Positions 24,565 to 33,017 of a DNA stretch of 64,000 bases are shown here, one piece after another. The notes beneath the pieces were generated by a model. The model was not told the DNA's origin, made no database searches, and was given only the letters and a program-made list of their open reading frames with translations. The translations under genes and the position numbers were made by a program. The stretch's first letter is position 1. Every line of letters begins with the position of its first letter. Where the stretch lies: positions 1 to 64,000 of the forward strand of contig NZ_JAGZSD010000017.1 in assembly GCF_018381315.1 (NCBI RefSeq), in the 5' to 3' direction. This stretch comes from Anaerostipes sp. (GTDB lineage: Bacteria; Bacillota; Clostridia; Lachnospirales; Lachnospiraceae).

Positions 24565-25455
24565 ATGGGTTTTGGATCAATGGCGGATATGGAAAAGGCG
24601 GCGTCAGATGCGGGGATTCCTCTCTGGAAAGCGGTCATGGAGGAAGACATGAAAGAGCGCAGTGTATCAAAGCAGGAGACAATGGAAAAGATGGGGGAGC
24701 GTTATCATGCTATGAAGCAGGCAGATGCGGACTATGGGGAAAATTTAAAATCTTTCAGCGGCTTATCCGGCGGTGACGGTGAAAAAATGCATTGTTTTGT
24801 CCGGGGAGGAGAAGCCGTTTCCGGCGGCTTTATGGGGATGGTTGTCACAAGAGCATTGAAAATGGGAGAATCCAACGCCTGTATGAAACGGATCGTGGCT
24901 GCACCCACGGCAGGAGCCTGCGGCGTGGTGCCGGCAGTCTTTCTGACCTATGAACAATTCCATCAGATACCGGAAAGAACGATGATTGAGGGGCTTTTTA
25001 TGGCCGCAGGAACCGGTCAGGTCATCGCCCGCAGAGCCAGTATTTCCGGTGCACAGGGCGGCTGTCAGGCGGAGGTGGGAACTGCGTCTGCTATGTGTGC
25101 GGCGGCTCTGACTTCCATTCGGGGAGGAAGCACTGAACAGATTCTTTCAGCAGGAGCATTTGCCATGAAAAGCCTGTTGGGACTGGTCTGCGATCCTCTG
25201 GGAGGACTGGTGGAAATACCGTGTATCAGAAGAAATGTGGCAGGGGCCGTCAATGCAGTGGCCTGTTCTGATATGGCAATGGCCGGTATATACACAAGAG
25301 TGCCTTTTGATGAGGTGATTGATGCTATGGGAGAGATTGGGGAAATGATGCCGGGAGGTCTTAAAGAGACAAGCCAGTCAGGTCTTGCAGCCACGGAAAC
25401 CGGAAAAAGGGTGGCGCTGGATCTGGCCCAGAGAAATCAGACTCCCCAGTGCTGA
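24565..25455 (+). CDS. sdaAA: L-serine dehydratase, iron-sulfur-dependent, alpha subunit
   Basis: The 296-residue catalytic subunit. Conserved parts are RGGEAVSGGFMGMVVTRAL, VAAPTAGACGVVPAVFL, ISGAQGGCQAEVG, CDPLGGLVEIPCIRRN. The cysteines in these stretches are the expected ligands of the [4Fe-4S] cluster. ATG 24565 follows GAGGTGAAGG. It directly follows sdaAB and ends 86 bases before the response regulator, which has its own promoter. Confidence 0.92.
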   Translation: MGFGSMADMEKAASDAGIPLWKAVMEEDMKERSVSKQETMEKMGERYHAMKQADADYGENLKSFSGLSGGDGEKMHCFVRGGEAVSGGFMGMVVTRALKMGESNACMKRIVAAPTAGACGVVPAVFLTYEQFHQIPERTMIEGLFMAAGTGQVIARRASISGAQGGCQAEVGTASAMCAAALTSIRGGSTEQILSAGAFAMKSLLGLVCDPLGGLVEIPCIRRNVAGAVNAVACSDMAMAGIYTRVPFDEVIDAMGEIGEMMPGGLKETSQSGLAATETGKRVALDLAQRNQTPQC

Positions 25456-25470
25456 TGAAATCCGGTGCCC

Positions 25471-25500
25471 TTGACGCAGGAATTGGATTCGTACTATTAT
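25471..25500 (+). promoter_or_regulatory. Probable promoter of the two-component genes
   Basis: TTGACG (25471-25476), 18-base spacer, TATTAT (25495-25500), 41 bases before the response regulator gene. Confidence 0.5.
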
Positions 25501-25541
25501 AAAAGAAAGTACTTTGAGGAAGAAATGCGAGGAGGCCTTCT

Positions 25542-26207
25542 ATGGAACGCATCTATATTGTAGAGGATGAGCCGCGGCTGAGAGAGGAACTGAGCGGCGT
25601 GCTGGAGAAAAACGGGTATGAATGCATTTCCTGTGATCAGTTTGAACATGTTGCAGAAGATATCTTAAAAGCCGCCCCTGACTTGGTGCTTCTGGATCTC
25701 AGCCTGCCGGTCTATGACGGGTTTTATATCTGCAGAAATATCAGAGCTTCTTCAGATATTCCTGTTATTGTGGTGACCAGCTCAAACAGTGATATGGATG
25801 AACTGATGAGCCTGAATCTGGGGGCAGATGACTATATTACAAAACCTTATAATATTCATATTCTTCTGGCACATATCTCGGCGGTTCTGATGCGTACCCA
25901 CGGACATAAAAGCGGCCTTGTGCTGACCCACAAAGGACTTGTTCTTGATGTTGCAAAGAGCAGGGCAGCTTTTCAGGGAAAGAGTACAGAACTTACAAAA
26001 AATGAGCTTGGGATTCTGAAATTTCTGATGGATCATCAGGGCTGTATTGTATCCAGAGAGGAACTGATCTGTGAGCTGTGGGAGATGGATGAATTTGTAG
26101 AAGACAGTACACTTACGGTCAATATAAACCGGCTCAGAAAGAAGCTCTCTGATATAGGGCTATCGGATTATCTGATAACAAAACGGGGGCAGGGGTACAT
26201 GATATGA
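25542..26207 (+). CDS. BceR-type response regulator
   Basis: A 221-residue OmpR-family response regulator. The receiver domain has the acidic pair near residues 8-10 (VEDEP), phospho-acceptor Asp52 in LVLLDLSLP and the conserved lysine in YITKPYN. The C-terminal winged helix ends with VNINRLRKKL and KRGQGYMI. AGGAGG lies upstream. Its last bases overlap the histidine kinase gene (ATGA). Together with the kinase and the ABC transporter after it, this is a Bce-type module that senses and resists peptide antibiotics acting on lipid II cycle intermediates. Direct repeats before the transporter gene are its likely binding site. Confidence 0.88.
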   Translation: MERIYIVEDEPRLREELSGVLEKNGYECISCDQFEHVAEDILKAAPDLVLLDLSLPVYDGFYICRNIRASSDIPVIVVTSSNSDMDELMSLNLGADDYITKPYNIHILLAHISAVLMRTHGHKSGLVLTHKGLVLDVAKSRAAFQGKSTELTKNELGILKFLMDHQGCIVSREELICELWEMDEFVEDSTLTVNINRLRKKLSDIGLSDYLITKRGQGYMI

Positions 26208-27226
26208 GGTTTGCACGTTACTGCAAAGACAAATGGATTTCTATTTTTATATTTTTGGCGGTGTTTTTGACGGGAGGATTTCTTCTCCTGCTGATTGACA
26301 CACCGCCTGCGGTTGCCTGTGTTGTGGAGGGATTCTACGCTGCAGGCTTTTTTCTTATTCTCGTACAGGATTATCTGGCAAGGAGAGAATTTTACGGACA
26401 TCTCTCAGAAATATCCCGGGACCTGGATGAAATCTCTTATTTATCAGAATTCCTTGAGGAACCTTCTTTTCTGGAAGGGCAGATCTTGTACCGGATACTG
26501 CAGAGAGATGAAAAATTTATGAATGACCGGATTGCGCAGGGACAGAGGGAACTGCAGGAGTACAGGGAGTATGTGGAGATGTGGGTCCATGAGATTAAGA
26601 CTCCTATAGCGGTTTCCAGGCTTATGATGGAAAAACACAGGGATGAACTCACCAGAAGCCTTTCAGAGGAAATGGATAAAATGGAGCAGTTTGTGGAGCA
26701 GATGCTTTATTACAGTAAAAGCAGCAGTCTCCAGGAGGATTATATGATCCGCAGGGTTCCGTTAAAACCGCTGGTTATGGGAGCTGTCAAGGCGCATTCC
26801 AAGTCGATGGTGGCCCAAAAGGCAGTTCCGCGTTTTGGAGATCTGAATTATACAGTGCTTACAGATCCTAAGTGGATGAGTTTTATTTTAGGGCAGATCA
26901 TAACAAATGGTGTTAAATATCATTCCAAAGAACGAAAACCGGAACTTGTCTTTTCAGCTTTCAGAGAAGAAAATACAGTGGTTCTTTCTGTTGCCGATAA
27001 CGGCATAGGCATTCCGCCGGAAGATGTGCCGAGGATATTCCGCAAAGGATTTACCGGGAGCAACGGAAGACAGTACCGAAAGTCTACTGGAATGGGCCTG
27101 TACCTCTGTGAGAAACTCTGCAGAAAACTGGGGATTGAGTTATCTGTTTCCTCAGAGGCCGGTAAAGGAACGGTTTTTTCCCTTCGGATGCCGCTGGCAT
27201 CAGAGAATGAGAATGATGGTATCTGA
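26204..27226 (+). CDS. BceS-type intramembrane-sensing histidine kinase
   Basis: A 340-residue kinase. Two N-terminal membrane helices (about residues 12-32 and 38-58) with only a few residues between them leave no extracellular sensor, as is usual for BceS. The H box is MWVHEIKTPIAVSR, then the N box and G boxes (VADNGIGIPPEDVPR, GMGLYLCEKLCRKLG) of a HATPase domain. In this family the kinase does not detect the peptide itself but is driven by the BceAB-type transporter encoded next. It overlaps the regulator by four bases. Confidence 0.88.
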   Translation: MRFARYCKDKWISIFIFLAVFLTGGFLLLLIDTPPAVACVVEGFYAAGFFLILVQDYLARREFYGHLSEISRDLDEISYLSEFLEEPSFLEGQILYRILQRDEKFMNDRIAQGQRELQEYREYVEMWVHEIKTPIAVSRLMMEKHRDELTRSLSEEMDKMEQFVEQMLYYSKSSSLQEDYMIRRVPLKPLVMGAVKAHSKSMVAQKAVPRFGDLNYTVLTDPKWMSFILGQIITNGVKYHSKERKPELVFSAFREENTVVLSVADNGIGIPPEDVPRIFRKGFTGSNGRQYRKSTGMGLYLCEKLCRKLGIELSVSSEAGKGTVFSLRMPLASENENDGI

Positions 27227-27237
27227 ATATTTCAAAA

Positions 27238-27265
27238 ATGTAATGTTTATGTTATCTAATGACAT
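27238..27265 (+). promoter_or_regulatory. Helically phased direct repeats, likely response-regulator site
   Basis: ATGTAAT (27238-27244), ATGTTAT (27249-27255) and ATGACAT (27259-27265) start 11 and 10 bases apart in the gap between the kinase and bceA genes. OmpR-type regulators bind such direct repeats. Confidence 0.5.
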
Positions 27266-27322
27266 GGCAGCGGATTGATTCCCATGATACACTCATTTCA
27301 TCAAATGAAGGAGGGATACAAA

Positions 27323-28090
27323 ATGAACCCTGTTTTAAAAGTAGAAAATTTACAAAAATACTATAAGACAAAAGGTGCTGTGACAAAGGCAGTGGACAAT
27401 ATAAGCTTTGAGGTGGAGGACGGAGAATATATCGGCATTATGGGTGCGTCCGGCAGCGGAAAGACGACACTTTTAAACTGTATATCAACCATCGATCATG
27501 CAACAGCCGGAAAGATTATTATCAGCGGACAGGATGTGACTGCACTGAATGAAGATCAGCTGGCGCATTTCCGCCGGGAGGAGCTGGGATTTATCTTTCA
27601 GAATTTTAATCTTCTGGATACTTTAAACGGAGGGGATAATATTGCCCTTGCCCTTGCAATTAATAAAACCAATCCAAGAAAGATTTCTCAGATGGTAAAA
27701 GAGGCGGCAAAAGATCTGGAGATCTCCGATATTCTGCATAAATATCCTTATGAGATGTCCGGCGGACAGCAGCAGCGGATTGCCTGCGCCCGGGCTATCG
27801 CGGCACGGCCGTCGCTGATTCTTGCCGATGAGCCTACCGGGGCACTGGATTCCAAATCAGCGGGAATGCTGCTGAAAAGTTTTAATGTTATGAATGAAAA
27901 AAGAAATGCCACCATTTTAATGGTGACACATGATGCTTATACGGCAAGCCACTGCAGGAGAATCCTGTTTATCAAAGACGGCCGCATTTTTAATGAGCTG
28001 ATGAGGGGAGGCAAAAGCCGCAGGATGTTTTTTGATGAAATCATGCAGGTCATATCTTTTTTAGGAGGTGACAGAAACCATGGATTTTAG
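27323..28090 (+). CDS. BceA-type ABC transporter ATP-binding protein
   Basis: A 255-residue ATPase of the MacB/LolD/BceA group. Walker A is GASGSGKTT, the signature is MSGGQQQRIACARA, Walker B is LILADEPTGALD, and the switch histidine is in MVTHDAYTA. ATG 27323 sits eight bases after AAGGAGG; the longer frame to 27275 has no ribosome site. It overlaps the permease gene by 11 bases. Together they form the detoxification and sensing transporter of the module. Confidence 0.9.
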   Translation: MNPVLKVENLQKYYKTKGAVTKAVDNISFEVEDGEYIGIMGASGSGKTTLLNCISTIDHATAGKIIISGQDVTALNEDQLAHFRREELGFIFQNFNLLDTLNGGDNIALALAINKTNPRKISQMVKEAAKDLEISDILHKYPYEMSGGQQQRIACARAIAARPSLILADEPTGALDSKSAGMLLKSFNVMNEKRNATILMVTHDAYTASHCRRILFIKDGRIFNELMRGGKSRRMFFDEIMQVISFLGGDRNHGF

Positions 28091-30056
28091 AAAACGAAAA
28101 AAGGCAGTTTCGTCAGGGCTTTTCCATCAGCTGGCGGCCAGAAATGTAAGAAAAAGTGCGAAAGATTATTTTATTTATTTTTTTACGCTGATGCTTTCTG
28201 TCTGCCTGTTTTATAGTTTTAATTCGATCAGCACCCAGTTTGCCTCTCTGGGACTGGAAGATCCCCTGAATTACCTTGCATTTTCTTCCAGTGTATTAAC
28301 GGCATTCTCTGTACTGGTCTGTGTCATCATGGGAGCATTGGTGGTATATGCCAACCGATTTCTTTTGCGGCGCCGGAAAAAAGAGATGGGTATTTATGCG
28401 GTGCTCGGTATGGAAAGAAAAGATCTGAACAGGCTTTTGATGAGAGAAACATTTCGGATCGGTATTTTTTCACTGATTGCAGGGCTGTTTCTAGGTGTTT
28501 TTGCTGCCCAGATCCTGTCGCTGATCACAGCTAAAATTATCGGAATCAGCCTGGCATCCTATCATTTTATGATTTCAGTCAAAGCAATTTTGCTGAGTAT
28601 TGTATTTTTTGGGATCCTGTTTTTCTTTGTTCACCGCTTCAATGTGAGGGAATTAAAGAAGATGAGTCTTCTGGATATGCTCAATGCTGACAGAAAAAAC
28701 GAAACATCTTCAGAAGGGAACAGACTGTTTACGGTACTTCTGGCTGTTTTATCTGTTTTGTTTCTGCTGGGCGGATATGGTTTCCTTACTGTTATGGCAG
28801 AACGGGATGCTTTTAAAGCACTGGCACTGGGCACTCTGCTTTTGATTGCAGGAACAGTATTCTTTTTTTCTGCATTCCTTAAAATTGCAGTCCGGTTCAT
28901 GAAAAAGAGAAAGAGATTTTCTTACCGGAAGCTTCATATGTTTACGGCAGGTCAGTTTTCTTCACAGTTAAGGACCGGAAGCATCTCCATTGCAATGACT
29001 TCGATCCTGCTTTACCTTTCCATGGTTTTAATTATCATCGGTCCCGGAATCGGAAAGTTTTTAACCAATGGAATCGAGAATGCAGACCCATATGATGCAA
29101 CTGTATCATATGCTCCAAATGCAGATCATGCAAAGAATGCATTAAATCCAATGGAAGGACTGGTAAAAGCCGGATTCAGCGTAAAGAGTTTTTCCAATGA
29201 ATACGGGTCTTTTTGGATCTATGATGCACCGGATTCTGCAGCAGGATTATTTTCAGAAGAGCAGAAGATACCTGCCGTAATAGGAATAGAAGACTATAAC
29301 CGTATTCTGAAGCTGCAGAATATAGCGCCGGTCCGTCTGGGAGCAGGGGAATATGCAGTGAATTATGCGTTTCCTGCGTCAAAAAACAGCACAGATCCTA
29401 AACCGGTGAAGATCGGAAGGACTGTGCTGACTATGGCAGAGAAAGGGATTTGGCATCATGCATTGGAAAACAAAAATGCATTGATTGATGGAGGAACACT
29501 CATTGTTCCTCAGCAGCTTGTAAAAAATCTTACTCCGCAAAGGTGGTGTCTGAACCTTAACCTGTCAGAGAAGGCAAAGAACAGCGGAACTGACCTGCGT
29601 GAAAAATGGATCAGCGCTTCAGCGGATTCTTATGCCATCTGGACGAGACAGGAGGTCATGATGTCGTTGGCCTCCGATAACCTGCTGATGACCTATTTGG
29701 GAATCTACCTGGGCATTACATTTTTGATCACAGCCGGAGCAGCCCTGGCACTTCAGCAGCTGTCACGGGCTTCTGAAAATGCGAAACGGTACGGCCTTCT
29801 GAAAAAGCTTGGTGTATCCAGAAAAGACAGGAACCGTTTACTGCAAAAAGAACTGAAAATATACTTTGGCTTTCCTCTTTTTATAGCAGTATTGAACTCG
29901 GCAGCCGCCGTAACTGCAATATTCAGGAATTTCCATGGGCTGGCACCGGAAGTGATTATCTCTGTATCCGGCATCAGCACCCTGCTGGTTTTTACCGTTT
30001 ATGCAGTATATTATTTTACCACCTATTTTGGTAACAAACGGATTCTTAAATTATAA
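28080..30056 (+). CDS. BceB-type ABC transporter permease
   Basis: A 658-residue permease with about ten membrane helices and a large extracellular domain of roughly 200 residues between the seventh and eighth helices (from GIGKFLTNGIENADPYD onward), the arrangement typical of BceB. FtsX-like domains flank this loop. Length fits the family. ATG 28080 is preceded by GGAGGTG 9 or so bases upstream; GTG 28068 is possible. The specificity region is the extracellular domain, which is poorly conserved, so the peptide recognised (bacitracin, nisin-like lantibiotics, host peptides) cannot be predicted. Confidence 0.88.
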   Translation: MDFRKRKKAVSSGLFHQLAARNVRKSAKDYFIYFFTLMLSVCLFYSFNSISTQFASLGLEDPLNYLAFSSSVLTAFSVLVCVIMGALVVYANRFLLRRRKKEMGIYAVLGMERKDLNRLLMRETFRIGIFSLIAGLFLGVFAAQILSLITAKIIGISLASYHFMISVKAILLSIVFFGILFFFVHRFNVRELKKMSLLDMLNADRKNETSSEGNRLFTVLLAVLSVLFLLGGYGFLTVMAERDAFKALALGTLLLIAGTVFFFSAFLKIAVRFMKKRKRFSYRKLHMFTAGQFSSQLRTGSISIAMTSILLYLSMVLIIIGPGIGKFLTNGIENADPYDATVSYAPNADHAKNALNPMEGLVKAGFSVKSFSNEYGSFWIYDAPDSAAGLFSEEQKIPAVIGIEDYNRILKLQNIAPVRLGAGEYAVNYAFPASKNSTDPKPVKIGRTVLTMAEKGIWHHALENKNALIDGGTLIVPQQLVKNLTPQRWCLNLNLSEKAKNSGTDLREKWISASADSYAIWTRQEVMMSLASDNLLMTYLGIYLGITFLITAGAALALQQLSRASENAKRYGLLKKLGVSRKDRNRLLQKELKIYFGFPLFIAVLNSAAAVTAIFRNFHGLAPEVIISVSGISTLLVFTVYAVYYFTTYFGNKRILKL

Positions 30057-30060
30057 TAAA

Positions 30061-30918
30061 TTAATAGCGGTTCTGGCTGCTGCACATCTTAATCTTTTCT
30101 TCTACAACAGCAGCCATTGCCTCTTTTGCTTCTTTTGTATAGATTCTCGGATCATTGGCCTCAGGATTTTCAATTAAAGTCTTTCTCAGTTCCTGAGAAT
30201 ACGGAATTTTTAACTCAGTTGCAATATTGACCTTACAGATTCCAAGCTCAATAGCACGTCTTACAGCGTCGCCAGGGACACCGGATGCACCGTGGAGCAC
30301 AAGCGGAACAGATACTTCTGCACGGATCTCCGCCAGACGGTCAAAGTCAAGCTTTGGTTCTTCCTTATATAAACCGTGGGCAGTACCGATGGCAACAGCA
30401 AGGGAATCAATGCCTGTGCGCGCCACATAGTCGGCAGCCTGTGCAGGATTGGTGTACATGGAATCCTTTTCATCCACTACAAGATCATCCTCGCGTCCGC
30501 CGAGACGTCCGAGTTCTCCCTCTACAGTTACATCGTGGAGATGGGCGTAAGCTACGACTTTTTTAACTTTTTCTATATTTTCTTCATATGGAAGCTTGGA
30601 AGCATCAATCATGACAGATCTTGTGCCAAGGTCGATGGATTCTTTGATTCCTTCAAATTCTTCATGGTGGTCCAGGTGGAGAGCTACCGGAATGTCATAT
30701 TTATTTGCAGCAGCCTCAACGATTGCCTGAAGATAATCGCGGTTTGCGTAGGAAAATGTTCCGGGTGTTCCGGCCAGTATAATCGGGGAGCGGAGTTTTG
30801 CTGACGTTTCCGCAACGACCTGGATTGTCTCTAAGTTGTGAATATTAAATGCCGGTACGGCATATCGTTTTTCCTGTGCGTCTCTTAACATATGTCTGGT
30901 TGATACCATCTTGCTCAT
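30061..30918 (-). CDS. gatY: Class II aldolase, tagatose-1,6-bisphosphate aldolase GatY-like
   Basis: A class II aldolase very close to E. coli GatY: VPAFNIHNLETIQVV, AGTPGTFSYA, HLDHHEEFEG with the zinc and catalytic residues, GELGRLGGREDD, DSLAVAIGTAHGLY, VLHGASGVPGD and KVNIATELK. Expected reaction is tagatose 1,6-bisphosphate to dihydroxyacetone phosphate and glyceraldehyde 3-phosphate. I start at ATG 30918 (MSKMVST), six bases after AGGAGG; the ATG at 30924 touches that site. It diverges from the RpiR regulator gene, and the palindrome at 30988-31001 lies between them. The neighbouring kinase and fructose-type PTS make a tagatose route plausible. It is distinct from the aldolase at 11356. 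Confidence 0.87.
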   Translation of the reverse strand: MSKMVSTRHMLRDAQEKRYAVPAFNIHNLETIQVVAETSAKLRSPIILAGTPGTFSYANRDYLQAIVEAAANKYDIPVALHLDHHEEFEGIKESIDLGTRSVMIDASKLPYEENIEKVKKVVAYAHLHDVTVEGELGRLGGREDDLVVDEKDSMYTNPAQAADYVARTGIDSLAVAIGTAHGLYKEEPKLDFDRLAEIRAEVSVPLVLHGASGVPGDAVRRAIELGICKVNIATELKIPYSQELRKTLIENPEANDPRIYTKEAKEAMAAVVEEKIKMCSSQNRY

Positions 30919-30987
30919 AATCATCCTCCTAAAGCTTTTCTGCTTTTTGTCTTAGTTTAACCATCTTCATTATAAAAAAACAAGCTG

Positions 30988-31033
30988 TGAAAATCTTTTC
31001 AGGTTATGAAAATGTCCGGTTTTATTGTATAAT
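30988..31033 (+). promoter_or_regulatory. RpiR operator candidate and promoter in the gatY-rpiR gap
   Basis: A perfect palindrome TGAAAA-TC-TTTTCA (30988-31001), a third half-site TGAAAA (31007-31012) and a -10 TATAAT (31028-31033). The same palindrome core recurs before the kinase-PTS operon at 32018-32033. Confidence 0.65.
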
Positions 31034-31065
31034 AAAAACACCAAAGCTGTCAGGAGGGACAAGTT

Positions 31066-31803
31066 ATGATAATTGAGATCAACAGCAAGATTGCAGAAAA
31101 TCTTTCAAAGACTGAATTGGGTGTTGTAAATTATATTAATGATAATGAGGACAGGCTTTCAGAACTGTCCATCGTAGATATTGCGTTTGAAACATTTTCA
31201 TCTCCGGCCACAGTATCCAGGGCCATCCGCAAATGCGGCATCAACGGATTCAATGAGCTTCGGTATAAATTGACGACAAAGGCTGAGAGCACGGAAGTCA
31301 AGGACTTGAATGAGATTATGAATAAATCTCTGATTGAGGCTACAACGGTGATTGAGCATATGTCCATACCGAATGTATTGAGTATTCTTCATACGATAAG
31401 AGATGCAAAAAGAGTTCTCATATTTTCCAGAGGCCCCACACATCTGGTGGCACAGGAACTGAGCATGAAGCTGCAGGTGCTGGATTATTTTGTGGTGGAT
31501 GTGGAGGATCCTCAGATTATGAGGATCATGTCCAAAAATCTGCAGGAAGATGAGGTTGTAATTATTTTGTCTCTGAATGGGGAGACAAAAGAGCTGATCG
31601 ATTCGGCAAGAAATGCAAAGCTTCGGGGATGCAAGGTCATTACGCTGTGCTGCAGCAGTTCCAGTGAACTTTTTGAATATTCAGATTATACGTGGCTTGG
31701 ATATAAGCATTCCCACATTGCAATCAGAAACTATGAAGTAACTTCCAGGCTTCCTCTTTACATTATGTGCAGAATCCTGGTGGATTTTTTGGTAGAGAAT
31801 TAA
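31066..31803 (+). CDS. RpiR/MurR-family transcriptional regulator
   Basis: A 245-residue regulator with an N-terminal RpiR-type helix-turn-helix (LSIVDIAFETFSSPATVSRAIRKCGINGF) and a C-terminal SIS domain that binds a phosphosugar (RVLIFSRGPTHLVAQELSMKL, ILSLNGETKELIDSARNAKLRG). AGGAGGG lies upstream of ATG 31066. It stands between the GatY-like aldolase (divergent) and the kinase-PTS operon (downstream), and palindromes TGAAAA-NN-TTTTCA occur in front of both, so it probably controls both in response to a ketose phosphate. Confidence 0.87.
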   Translation: MIIEINSKIAENLSKTELGVVNYINDNEDRLSELSIVDIAFETFSSPATVSRAIRKCGINGFNELRYKLTTKAESTEVKDLNEIMNKSLIEATTVIEHMSIPNVLSILHTIRDAKRVLIFSRGPTHLVAQELSMKLQVLDYFVVDVEDPQIMRIMSKNLQEDEVVIILSLNGETKELIDSARNAKLRGCKVITLCCSSSSELFEYSDYTWLGYKHSHIAIRNYEVTSRLPLYIMCRILVDFLVEN

Positions 31804-31833
31804 CCCTTCAATAAAATGAGAAGAACACGTAAG

Positions 31834-31908
31834 ACGCCGGATAACTTACAGGCAAAAGGGATACCGTAAACAGTATCTCCTTTGTTCAGTAAGGAATCCG
31901 GCGTTTTA
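31834..31908 (+). terminator. Long-stem terminator after the RpiR gene
   Basis: ACGCCGGA (31834-31841) pairs with TCCGGCGT (31897-31904), then TTTATT. An inner hairpin joins GATAC and GTATC with CAAAAGG and CCTTTG extending it. Confidence 0.65.
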
Positions 31909-32017
31909 TTTAACATGGAATATAAAGAGCAGGAGTTCTTCACATAACATATAGTAACTGTGCAGATCATTCTTATGTCAGCGGCTCCTTTCACGGGCAA
32001 AACTGCATTTTCAGGAT

Positions 32018-32082
32018 ATGAAAAGATTTTCATGGAATACTTGTCTATAATAAGTTTTGTAAAAAAGAAATTGTATTCCATG
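32018..32082 (+). promoter_or_regulatory. Regulatory region of the kinase-PTS operon
   Basis: ATGAAAAGATTTTCAT (32018-32033) is a 16-base palindrome matching the one before rpiR. It adjoins a longer inverted repeat, CATGGAATAC (32031-32040) and GTATTCCATG (32073-32082), whose arms start 42 bases apart. TATAAT (32046-32051) lies between the arms with a weak -35. The right arm runs into the GGAGG ribosome site. Confidence 0.65.
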
Positions 32083-32092
32083 GAGGAGCAGT

Positions 32093-33016
32093 ATGATTTA
32101 TACGTTAACTACAAATCCTGCCATCGATATGAATATTTCTACAAAAGGGATGGAACGTGCGAAAGTGAACCGTACATTTGATACGGTTTACACACCAAAT
32201 GGAAAAGGTGTCAATGTAACGCTGACATTGAAACATTATGGGGTGGATTCCACGGTCACCGGATTTTTTGGAGGATTTTCGGGAAAATATATTGTAGAGG
32301 AGCTGGAAAAAAGACAGGTTTGTGTAAAACCAGTCTGGGTTGATGACACAACAAGAATCAATATATTTTTAAATGATGGAGAGGGAGAATTTAAATTTGT
32401 CAACAGCGGATCATTTGTCGGCAGAGATCAGCAGGACGAGATGCTGAATTTATTTGAAACAGCAGAAGATTTAAGCTGTCTTGTGATCAGCGGAAGTCTG
32501 CCGCCGGGAATTGAGCCAAGTTATTATGAAAGTATTTTGTCCATCTGCCAAAAGAGGGGAATCGATGTGGTGCTTGACATCAGTTCGCCGAAACTGAAGG
32601 ACTTATTAAAATACAGGCCTCTGCTGATCAAACCTAATGATGAAGAGATCGAAGAGATTTTCGGAATCAAGATCAGAAATGAAGAAGATATTCTCCATGT
32701 ACTGTCCTTTTTAAAGGAACAGGGGGCCAGGAATGTACTGCTGACTCTTGGAAGCAAGGGGGCATATTTCAGCAACGGAGAAGATGTCTATTACTCATCT
32801 TCCCAGCCGGTTAAGTTATTAAGCTCAGCGTGTGCGGGAGATGCCGCACTGGCAAGCTTTTTAAGCCTTTGGCTCGGTCATCCGGAAAATGTCGAGGATG
32901 CATTAAAGCGTTCGGCTGCCACAGGGGCAAACGTGGCGGAGAGCAACGCACTCGGTGATTTTGCCAAAGTAGATACTTACTTTCACAATATCAAAATAAG
33001 AAAGGTGGAGAAATGA
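32093..33016 (+). CDS. 1-phosphofructokinase / tagatose-phosphate kinase family protein
   Basis: A 307-residue PfkB-family kinase of the FruK/LacC branch that phosphorylates a ketose monophosphate to the bisphosphate. Motifs: TTNPAIDMNI at the start, NGKGVNVTLTLKHYG, VISGSLPPGIEPSYY, IKPNDEEIEEIFG, LLTLGSKGAYF and the catalytic SACAGDAALASFL. The usual GAGD of the ATP/anion hole reads CAGD, a common variant. GGAGGAG stands before ATG 32093. The PTS genes that follow make FruK the default call, but the nearby GatY-type aldolase fits a tagatose-1-phosphate kinase, as in the Bacillus licheniformis tagatose cluster. Confidence 0.8.
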   Translation: MIYTLTTNPAIDMNISTKGMERAKVNRTFDTVYTPNGKGVNVTLTLKHYGVDSTVTGFFGGFSGKYIVEELEKRQVCVKPVWVDDTTRINIFLNDGEGEFKFVNSGSFVGRDQQDEMLNLFETAEDLSCLVISGSLPPGIEPSYYESILSICQKRGIDVVLDISSPKLKDLLKYRPLLIKPNDEEIEEIFGIKIRNEEDILHVLSFLKEQGARNVLLTLGSKGAYFSNGEDVYYSSSQPVKLLSSACAGDAALASFLSLWLGHPENVEDALKRSAATGANVAESNALGDFAKVDTYFHNIKIRKVEK

Positions 33017-33017
33017 T

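Noticed and set aside
24555..24776. Small plus-strand frame at the start of sdaAA
   Set aside because: It overlaps the serine dehydratase alpha gene in a different frame and has no independent support.
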